From Chlorobiota bacterium (lineage in GTDB: Bacteria; Bacteroidota; Bacteroidia; Bacteroidales; B39-G9), in the NCBI GenBank assembly GCA_030632095.1, contig DAOVJU010000042.1, positions 1 to 12,335 of the forward strand: a DNA stretch of 12,335 nucleotides. The letters run 5' to 3'. Position numbers and translations under genes: made by a program. This document shows positions 1 to 7,698 of this stretch, in pieces (position 1 is the first letter of the stretch; each line of letters starts with the position of its first letter). Under the pieces are notes generated by a model, which did no database searches, was not told the origin of the DNA, and was given only the letters and a program-made list of their open reading frames with translations.

Positions 1-3000
1 ATTTATAATATTGTCAATTCTCTCTTTATTTGATCCATATATATTCTCAAGATTTTTTAAATCAAGATATTTAAATTCTTTGTCAATATTTTGTTCAGTG
101 TTGGTATCGAAACTTTGTTTGCTTGATTTATGAGCTGTTAATTTGTTGATCATTTTAAATAATTCATCCGGTACAAATGGTTTGGTAATATATTCATCCA
201 TTCCTAAGTCATAACACTTGTCTTTTTCTTCTTTTAAAGCATGTGCTGACATACCAAGAATTGGAATTTCATTTTTTGGTTTACCATAATTATTCCTTAT
301 TTGCGTTGCAGTCTCATATCCATCCATCACCGGCATTTGAATATCCAAAATTATAAGGTCATAATCATTATGTTCAAACTTTTCTAAAGCAACTTTACCG
401 TTTTCAGCATTGTCGATTTTAATATTAGGATTATACAATTTTATGGTATCATTGGCAAGAATAGTATTTATTGGATTATCTTCAACTAAAAGGATTTTTA
501 GATCTTTCAAGCTTTTCTCTTTGCTGATTTTATAGTTAGTAACATTGGCTTCAATGTTATCACCTTTGCTAATTCTAAAATTTAAATGAATTGAAAATTT
601 GGTCCCCTTGCCTGGTTCACTGAAAATATTTATACTGCCACCTAAAAGATCAACTAATCTTTTTACAATAGACAAGCCAAGCCCTGTTCCACCAAATTTT
701 CTTGTTGTATCGTTGCTTGCTTGTGAAAAGCTTTCAAAAATCTTTTCATATTTTCCAAGGTCCATTCCAATACCTGTATCAGTTATATCAAACTCAATAT
801 CAACAGTTTCATTTATTATATTAATGCAGTTTACTTCCAGTTTTACCGATCCGTTTTTTTCAGTAAACTTAATGGCATTATCAATCAGGTTTGAAATGAT
901 CTGATTTAATCTTACCGGAGGGCCAAATATATATTCTGGCAATTTTTTATCATAGGAACAGCTAAGGTTTATTCCTTTTTCATTAGCTTTCAGTGTAAAT
1001 GAATTGAAAATTGTTTCAATGGTTTCCTTAAATTTAAATTCAATAATTTCAATGTTAAGTTTCCCTGATTCAATTTTCGAGAAAGTAAGGATATCGTCTA
1101 TAACAACAAGCAAGTTATCAGTTGAAGCTTTTATTTCACGCAAATAGGATTGTTGTTTTTTATTTAAATTTTCATTTAGCAGAAGATTTGAAAATCCAAC
1201 AATTACATTTAACGGGGTTCTTAATTCATGCGATGTATTAGCAAGGAATTCTTCCTTAATTTTAGCGTTTTCCTGGATTTTAACATTTGCTTCCTTCAAG
1301 CCATCTTTTTGTTTACTAATTAAAGCTAAGGCTGATTCAAGTTCTTCTTTCTGATCACTCAATTCAAGTGTTCTTTCCCTTACTATTTCGGCAAGTTCTT
1401 TTTTACTTAGAATTAAATTTCGTTCTCTGATACGTATAATTCCCAGAATAATTGAAATGAAAACTACAACTTCGATGATTATAAACCAAGTTGTTTTCCA
1501 ATATGGTGAGGTTATTATTATTTTAAGGCTTTTTTCTTCATTATTCCAGACACCATCATTGTTACTTCCCCTTACTTTAAATATATATTCTCCGGGAGGA
1601 ATATTTGTATAATGATTGTAACGCCTGTTACCGAGATTTATCCAGTTTTCATCAAATCCTTCTAACTTGCATGCATATTGATTCTTATTATTAATGGTGT
1701 AGTTAAGAGCAGAAAATCCAATAGAAAATACATTCTCATCATATTTTAATTCAATAAACCTGGTTGCATAAATACTTTTTTGCAGTTTTTCAGAACCTGG
1801 TATTAACGATTTATTGAAAAGCTTAAAATCTGTGATTACAACTGGTGGTACATATGGATTATCTTTAACACTATCAGGGTAAAAAATATTAAAACCATTA
1901 ACGCCTCCAAAAAAGAGTTCTCCTGTATGGCTTTTAAAACAAGCCCCAATACTAAAATCGTTGTTTTGAAGGCCATCATAAATATTGTAGTACTTGTACT
2001 TATTGGTTATAATACTAAAACGGGTAAGTCCATTTACAGTACTCAGCCAAAGATTGTTATTGTCATCAGGAAGAATTCCAAATATTGCATTACTTATTTT
2101 TATATTTTCTTCAGGAAAAAAAGTAAATGTGCTATCGTTTTTATTAAAACAATGTAAACCAAGTTCTGTACCAATCCATAGTATTTGACTTTGATCTTCA
2201 TATATTGAGTATATTATGCTGTTTTGAAGGCCGGTGTTATCATCCGGATTAAAAACGAAGCGGGTAAACGAATCAGTTTGTGAATTGTATAGATTTAATC
2301 CATTATCTGTTCCAACCCATATGTTATTTTCAGAATCGGGGTAAATAACCCAGATTATTTTATCACTTAAAGAATTAGGGTCGTTTTTTACGCGCGTATA
2401 ATGAATAAACTTTTCATTATCAGGATCAAATTTGTCAAGTCCACTATTTGTTCCGATCCAAATGAATCCATCAGGGCCTTCCTGGATATCCCAAACTTCA
2501 TTATAGCATAAGCTATTTAAATTTTCAGGATCGTGTTTGTAATGCCTGAATGTTTCATTAACCGGATCAAACTTGTCAATTCCGAACCCATCTGTTCCCA
2601 GCCAAAGGTATCCTTCCTTGTTTTCGTTAATTGTAGTTATGTCGTTACTTGCAATACTATTAGGGTTGTTTTTATCATGAAGGTAATGTGTATATTTATT
2701 TTTCTTCCGGTCGAATTTATCAAGGCCGCCCCCAATATCAGTTCCAATCCAAATAATTCCCTTTTTGTCTTCGTAAATTGACTTTACCCTGTCGTTTGAT
2801 AAACTGTTCGGGTTTTTGGGATTATGCGAATGATATTCAAATTTTCCGGGTTTCAGGTCAAGTTTATTTAAACCACCTCCACGGGTTGATATCCAGAGAA
2901 TATCGGTATTATCAAGATATATATCCCTAATATCGTTATGGCTGATCGTGGTTTTATTTTCAGGATCGTTAACATAACTCCTAAAAGTACCGGTTTTTTT

Positions 3001-3900
3001 ATTGAATAGTTTCAGTCCGTCAACATGTGTTCCGATCCAGATATTGTTGAATTTATCCTGGTATATTTTGTTTATTGAGTTTTTACCGGTACTTAATTCA
3101 TAATAATGGAAACGAATAAAATTGTTTTTTTCAGGAATGTATTTATCTATGCCAACAGCAGTCCCTATCCAAAGGTCTCCATCATTATCAACAAAAGTCT
3201 GGCGTACCTGGTTATGGCTAATTGAATTCTTGTTATCCGGGTCATGAAAATATGCTTCGAATAATCCTGTTTCCGGGTCGAAACGATTTAAGCCATAATC
3301 TGTTCCTATCCATAAATATCCCTGATGATCTTGTTCTATTGCCCAAAGCCTGTCGTAGCTAATACTGTTCAGGTTAGTTACAGTATGCCGGTAATTTTCA
3401 AATGTTCCGGTTTCAGGGATAAATTTACATAAACCGCCCCCCGCAGTACCAATCCAAAAGTTTTTATCTTTATCAATAAACAATACCTGTGCTTTATCAT
3501 GACTAATTGAATATGGATCATTAGGATTGTTTCTATAAACTGTAAATTTTTCAGTTTCAGGATCAAGTTTGTTTAAACCACCTCCCCAGGTCCCTATCCA
3601 AATTATTCCTGATGTATCCTGGATAATTTTTGAAATTTTATTTATTGATATCGAGTTTTCGGCAAATGGATCATGGCTAAATACTTTAAATGTATAACCA
3701 TCATATTTGCAGAGCCCTTTATCTTGTGTTCCAAACCATAAAAAGCCATTATTATCCTGAAGGATAGTATAAACTGTACTTTGAGGTAATCCGTTAGTAA
3801 TTGTAATATGTTCAAATATAAGATTATCTTCCTGGCTAAAAGTTATTAATGCCGGGATTAGCAAAAAATAAAGAACTGTAAAATTAATTTTATTTAACAT
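1..3900 (-). CDS. Two-propeller hybrid histidine kinase with receiver and Hpt start (3' end cut by window)
   Basis: Membrane sensor kinase of the Bacteroidota hybrid two-component type; 1300 codons are visible and the gene runs off position 1. The ATG at 3898-3900 starts a signal peptide (about residues 1-22, ending near TFSQE). Fourteen Reg_prop blades with W-[IFL]-G-T motifs follow (about 25-690), enough for two seven-bladed periplasmic propellers, then a Y_Y_Y domain (about 735-795) and one TM helix (about 804-824). The cytoplasmic part has a coiled coil, HisKA (phospho-acceptor His891 in NTSHELRTP), HATPase (Asn1008, DTGIGMD at 1041, GGTGLGL near 1070) and a receiver (about 1132-1250; Asp1186 in LDIQMP, Lys1240). 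From about 1275 it resembles the N-terminus of the Hpt domain in the upstream TPR kinase. Classical members carry an AraC-type HTH after the receiver; none is visible here. It starts 19 nt after the phosphatase gene, with no clear Shine-Dalgarno. The ligand is unknown; glycan sensing is common in the family but not shown here. Confidence 0.93.
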   Translation of the reverse strand, partial: MLNKINFTVLYFLLIPALITFSQEDNLIFEHITITNGLPQSTVYTILQDNNGFLWFGTQDKGLCKYDGYTFKVFSHDPFAENSISINKISKIIQDTSGIIWIGTWGGGLNKLDPETEKFTVYRNNPNDPYSISHDKAQVLFIDKDKNFWIGTAGGGLCKFIPETGTFENYRHTVTNLNSISYDRLWAIEQDHQGYLWIGTDYGLNRFDPETGLFEAYFHDPDNKNSISHNQVRQTFVDNDGDLWIGTAVGIDKYIPEKNNFIRFHYYELSTGKNSINKIYQDKFNNIWIGTHVDGLKLFNKKTGTFRSYVNDPENKTTISHNDIRDIYLDNTDILWISTRGGGLNKLDLKPGKFEYHSHNPKNPNSLSNDRVKSIYEDKKGIIWIGTDIGGGLDKFDRKKNKYTHYLHDKNNPNSIASNDITTINENKEGYLWLGTDGFGIDKFDPVNETFRHYKHDPENLNSLCYNEVWDIQEGPDGFIWIGTNSGLDKFDPDNEKFIHYTRVKNDPNSLSDKIIWVIYPDSENNIWVGTDNGLNLYNSQTDSFTRFVFNPDDNTGLQNSIIYSIYEDQSQILWIGTELGLHCFNKNDSTFTFFPEENIKISNAIFGILPDDNNNLWLSTVNGLTRFSIITNKYKYYNIYDGLQNNDFSIGACFKSHTGELFFGGVNGFNIFYPDSVKDNPYVPPVVITDFKLFNKSLIPGSEKLQKSIYATRFIELKYDENVFSIGFSALNYTINNKNQYACKLEGFDENWINLGNRRYNHYTNIPPGEYIFKVRGSNNDGVWNNEEKSLKIIITSPYWKTTWFIIIEVVVFISIILGIIRIRERNLILSKKELAEIVRERTLELSDQKEELESALALISKQKDGLKEANVKIQENAKIKEEFLANTSHELRTPLNVIVGFSNLLLNENLNKKQQSYLREIKASTDNLLVVIDDILTFSKIESGKLNIEIIEFKFKETIETIFNSFTLKANEKGINLSCSYDKKLPEYIFGPPVRLNQIISNLIDNAIKFTEKNGSVKLEVNCINIINETVDIEFDITDTGIGMDLGKYEKIFESFSQASNDTTRKFGGTGLGLSIVKRLVDLLGGSINIFSEPGKGTKFSIHLNFRISKGDNIEANVTNYKISKEKSLKDLKILLVEDNPINTILANDTIKLYNPNIKIDNAENGKVALEKFEHNDYDLIILDIQMPVMDGYETATQIRNNYGKPKNEIPILGMSAHALKEEKDKCYDLGMDEYITKPFVPDELFKMINKLTAHKSSKQSFDTNTEQNIDKEFKYLDLKNLENIYGSNKERIDNIIN

Positions 3901-3919
3901 GATATATTTAAATTAAACT

Positions 3920-6900
3920 TTAAAACTTCAGCCCTACAAAAAGGATATCATCAACTTGTTCTTCATCGCCCTTCCAGTTTTCAAACCTTTCCATTATTTT
4001 TTGTTTTTGTTCTTCCATTTCTAAATTTTCAATTTCAATAAGCAGGTCTTTTAACCGGTAAGGTTTAAATTTTTTACTTTTTTCACCACCAAACTGATCA
4101 ACATAGCCATCACTTAATAAGTATAAAATATCATCCTTTTCTAAATTGAACTCACGTTGTTTAAAAGGCAGTTTAACATTTTGATGTATCCCAATGGGCA
4201 TTTTATCAGCTTCAATTTCAATAATCTCACCTTTTCTTAACAATATTCCTGAATTCATAGCTCCTGCAAATACAATTTTTTTATTGTCGCTTTGTATTCT
4301 TATAACAGAAATATCCATTCCGTCTTTCGCTTCCATATCTTCGCCGGTTTGCCTGAGCGAATTAATAACATCAATTCTAAGCCTGTTCAAAATATTGGCT
4401 GGATCAAGTATTGCCCTTTCGTTAACTATTTTGTTTAATAGGGTTATCCCCAGCATACTCATAAAGGCACCGGGCACACCATGTCCTGTACAATCGGCAA
4501 CAGCAATTATGGTTTCCCCATTAAGGTATGTTGTCCAGTAAAAATCTCCGCTGATTATTTCTCTGGGCAAATATATAAGAAAATAATCTTCCGTTGAAAT
4601 TTCAAAATGCTTAAGCGGAGGTAGTATAGCTTGCTGAATACGTTTGGCATATTCCATACTGTCGGTAATATCCTGGTTTTTCTGAATAATTATTTCTTCG
4701 GCGTCTTTGATTTTTGTAATGTTTGAATCGATGGCAATAAGTTTTTCAACCTTACCTTCTGTATTTACTACAGGTGTCAGGGTAGTCTGAGCCCAGATTT
4801 TCTCACCACTTTTTGTTACGTTTTGTGATTCGTATATTGTAGTTTTCTTATCTCCAAACCAAATGTTTATCAGATCTTTAATTTGTATATTTGAATTTGA
4901 GCCAATTCTTCTTCTTCCCATATCTTTTACCAGTTCATCAAGGCTATATCCGTATAATTTTGTAAACCCTTCATTTATCCATTCATAATCACCCTTTGAA
5001 TTCATAATTGAAACTGCATTATCTGTTTCACGAATTATAAGTGAGTATTGCCTGAGCTCTTTATTAATAGCAGCAAGTTTTTCCGACTGGCTTTGGATTT
5101 CTTCCTTTTGTTGATGAATTTCCTGAGTTCTGTCCTTAACTCTTTCTTCGAGAAGTTTTCTGTCTTCAATTATTTTCTTTTCTCTCAGATAAATTAATAA
5201 AATAATAATACCTGTAATAAATATTATTTCGGCCAAAATAAACCATTTGGTCCTCCATAATGGTGGTTTGATAATTACTGTTAATTTATCTCCTTCTTTA
5301 TTCCAGACATTATCATTGTTTGAGCCTGTAACGTGAAAAGTGTATTTGCCGGGTTTAAGTTTTGTAAATGTTGCAAGCCTGAGGTTTTTTAAATCAATCC
5401 AATTTTCATCTAATCCTTCCATTTTATATTTGAAAGTGTTTTTTTCAGGCACAGTGAAGTCTAATGCAGAAAACTCAATACTAAACACGTAATCCTTGTA
5501 CTCTAAGTAAATAATATCTTCTGTTACACTGGCAACCGGCACTGAACCTTTAAAGCTTTCATAGATAGATTTATTAAAAACTTTAAAATCAGTAATTACA
5601 ATAGGGGGAATGTTTTGATTGTCAATAACTTTTTCAGGTCGAAATACAGTAATTCCATCAATGCTCCCAAAGTAAAGAATCCCATCTTTGTCTTTAAATG
5701 AAGAACTACGACTATATCCGTGAGTTTTAAGTCCATCGGTAATATCGTAGTTGATGTATTTTTTGTTTTCGATAATAAATTTTGAGATACCATCGGTTGT
5801 GCTTAACCACAGATTACCCTGGTTATCTTCCTGAATAGCCATTATAACGTTTGAATAATGCGCGTCTTCATTTAAATATTGAATTATGGTGTTATTATTC
5901 CTGTCGAATTTATATAAACCGTCTCCTTCAGTACCAATCCAAAACCGGTTTGAGCTATCTTCATACATTGACTGTACCCTGTAAATATCAATGCCTTTTG
6001 AGCCTTTTTTAGTTTCTATCTTTTTGCAATAATCTTTCCCGGGAATGTATTTATTCAACCCTCCTGCATAAGTGCCTATCCATAAATCTTTATTTTTATC
6101 TTCATAAATTGTACTGATATAATCATCACTTAAAGTATTATTATCATCAGCATCATGTTTGTAATGTTTAAATTCAGGTTTGCCGTTTGAGGCAAAAATT
6201 ATTTGATTTAGCCCGTTTTGAGTTCCCACCCATATTTTTCCCTTACTATCTTTAAATATTGCATTTATCTGGTTGCCTGATATGGATGCATTATTTTGTG
6301 TATTATGTTTATAGTGTTCAAAGTTATATTTTTCATTTTCAATAATAAGCCTGTCTAAACCGTATTCATAAGTTCCTATCCATATTGTATCGGGGCTTTG
6401 GGCAAGTATACTCCATACACGGTTTTGACTTAATGAATTTGCATTGTTATAATCATGTCTTAAAAACTTGGTAAAAGTTTTAGTGTCAAGGTTATATTTA
6501 GCTATTCCACCACCATCTGTGGCTATCCAGATATTATTATTTCCATCGCTTACAATTGCCCGAGTGCTTGGATGAGGGAGCCTGTTAGGTATATTACGCT
6601 CATAAATTATATTGTGGAATTTTTTAGGTTTTAAATCAATTTTATTAACTCCCCCTCCCCTGGTGGCAATCCACAAAATACGCGACCTGTCTTCAAAAAT
6701 GTGTTCAATTCTGTTATGGGTAAGGCCTTTTCCAGGTATTATATTTCGTTCAAAGCGCTCAATTTTTTCAGTTTCAGGATCAAGCTTATTTAGTCCTGAA
6801 TTATAAGTACCGATCCAGATTTTACCGTACGAATCTTTTAAAATACATTCAATACGATTTTCGCTAATGGAATTTATGTCATCAGGATCATTCTTATAGC

Positions 6901-7687
6901 TTTTAAATTTTTTAGTTTTCGGATTATATATATTTAAACCATCCTGTGTTCCAATCCAAAGATTATCATTTTCATCGACAATAAGTGTTCTAACATTATT
7001 ATGACTTAGCGAATTAGGGTTGTTTGGATCATGTGTAAAATGTGTAAAAGTGTTTTTATCTCTATTGAAATAATCAAGTCCACCCCTTGTTCCAACCCAT
7101 AAGTTTCCGTTTCTGTCTTCGCATACTGGTTTTACATAATTGTTAATGATTGAATTCTCATCATTAGGATCGTTTTGAAATCGGAAAAATCTTTCGTTTT
7201 TCTTGATAAATGCATTTAAGCCACCTCCAACAGTTGAAAGCCATATAATTCCATAGCTGTCTTCGAAAATAAACTGTATTCGATTATTACTCAGCGAATT
7301 GAGATTGTTTTCGTCATACTTATAATGTTTAAATATTTTTGTCATAGGATCATACCTATCCAGTCCTCCGCCATATGTTCCAAACCAGAATATTCCACTT
7401 GCATCCTGGTACATTTTCCCAAAATTACTTGATGAAAGTGAATTTATATCTGTTGGATCGTGCCTGTATGACTTTATTGACAGTCCATCATATTTGTCTA
7501 ATCCGTTTCCAGAGCCAAACCACAGAAAACCCTGGTTATCCTGAATAATAGTATAAACATTGTTATGTGACAGGCCGTCTTTCAGGGTTATATATTCAAA
7601 CTTGTATGTGCTCTCTTGCGACAGGGCATTACAATATGCCACTACAAGTACTGTGAAGATTAATATTTTCCTGAATTTGAAAATCAA
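3920..7687 (-). CDS. Two-propeller sensor fused to PAS and SpoIIE/PP2C-type phosphatase
   Basis: Transmembrane sensor of 1255 residues with a protein serine/threonine phosphatase as its output. In order: signal peptide (about 1-24, ending near NALSQ); fourteen Reg_prop blades (about 28-690); Y_Y_Y domain (about 750-808); TM helix (about 814-834); coiled coil (about 838-880); PAS domain (about 883-1000); SpoIIE/PP2C domain to the C-terminus. The metal-binding acidic residues of the PP2C fold are all present: Asp1048 in SGDFYW, Asp1065 in ADCTGHGVPGAF, Asp1193 in LSDGYVD and Asp1246-Asp1247 near the end. The enzyme therefore looks active. Family members usually dephosphorylate STAS-type anti-anti-sigma factors in partner switching; no such partner is in the window. 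The start is TTG at 7685-7687: the frame has a stop at 7712-7714, no ATG lies before the signal peptide, and a good Shine-Dalgarno sits in place. The sensor half is clearly paralogous to that of the downstream kinase. Confidence 0.93.
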   Translation of the reverse strand: MIFKFRKILIFTVLVVAYCNALSQESTYKFEYITLKDGLSHNNVYTIIQDNQGFLWFGSGNGLDKYDGLSIKSYRHDPTDINSLSSSNFGKMYQDASGIFWFGTYGGGLDRYDPMTKIFKHYKYDENNLNSLSNNRIQFIFEDSYGIIWLSTVGGGLNAFIKKNERFFRFQNDPNDENSIINNYVKPVCEDRNGNLWVGTRGGLDYFNRDKNTFTHFTHDPNNPNSLSHNNVRTLIVDENDNLWIGTQDGLNIYNPKTKKFKSYKNDPDDINSISENRIECILKDSYGKIWIGTYNSGLNKLDPETEKIERFERNIIPGKGLTHNRIEHIFEDRSRILWIATRGGGVNKIDLKPKKFHNIIYERNIPNRLPHPSTRAIVSDGNNNIWIATDGGGIAKYNLDTKTFTKFLRHDYNNANSLSQNRVWSILAQSPDTIWIGTYEYGLDRLIIENEKYNFEHYKHNTQNNASISGNQINAIFKDSKGKIWVGTQNGLNQIIFASNGKPEFKHYKHDADDNNTLSDDYISTIYEDKNKDLWIGTYAGGLNKYIPGKDYCKKIETKKGSKGIDIYRVQSMYEDSSNRFWIGTEGDGLYKFDRNNNTIIQYLNEDAHYSNVIMAIQEDNQGNLWLSTTDGISKFIIENKKYINYDITDGLKTHGYSRSSSFKDKDGILYFGSIDGITVFRPEKVIDNQNIPPIVITDFKVFNKSIYESFKGSVPVASVTEDIIYLEYKDYVFSIEFSALDFTVPEKNTFKYKMEGLDENWIDLKNLRLATFTKLKPGKYTFHVTGSNNDNVWNKEGDKLTVIIKPPLWRTKWFILAEIIFITGIIILLIYLREKKIIEDRKLLEERVKDRTQEIHQQKEEIQSQSEKLAAINKELRQYSLIIRETDNAVSIMNSKGDYEWINEGFTKLYGYSLDELVKDMGRRRIGSNSNIQIKDLINIWFGDKKTTIYESQNVTKSGEKIWAQTTLTPVVNTEGKVEKLIAIDSNITKIKDAEEIIIQKNQDITDSMEYAKRIQQAILPPLKHFEISTEDYFLIYLPREIISGDFYWTTYLNGETIIAVADCTGHGVPGAFMSMLGITLLNKIVNERAILDPANILNRLRIDVINSLRQTGEDMEAKDGMDISVIRIQSDNKKIVFAGAMNSGILLRKGEIIEIEADKMPIGIHQNVKLPFKQREFNLEKDDILYLLSDGYVDQFGGEKSKKFKPYRLKDLLIEIENLEMEEQKQKIMERFENWKGDEEQVDDILFVGLKF

Positions 7688-7692
7688 TTTTT

Positions 7693-7698
7693 GTCCTT
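7693..7698 (-). promoter_or_regulatory. Shine-Dalgarno AAGGAC fixing a TTG start
   Basis: On the minus strand the stop codon TAA of the TPR kinase (7699-7701) is followed at once by AAGGAC, then five A residues, then TTG at 7685-7687. GGA to TTG is 6 nt, a normal spacing. This is the only convincing Shine-Dalgarno in the window. It supports the TTG start of the phosphatase gene and suggests translational coupling: ribosomes finishing the kinase stop directly beside the next initiation site. Confidence 0.65.

Noticed and set aside
599..904. Plus-strand reading frame opposite the kinase core of the propeller hybrid kinase
   Set aside because: It is antisense to conserved HATPase motifs, and the similar plus-strand frame at 8639-8938 lies opposite the same region of the TPR kinase. 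Both are shadows.
1927..2781. Plus-strand frames opposite the propeller repeats
   Set aside because: They mirror the repeated blade coding sequence on the other strand and show no domain of their own.
5596..5793. Minus-strand 65-residue frame inside the phosphatase gene
   Set aside because: It overlaps a well-supported gene in another frame and has no recognisable features.
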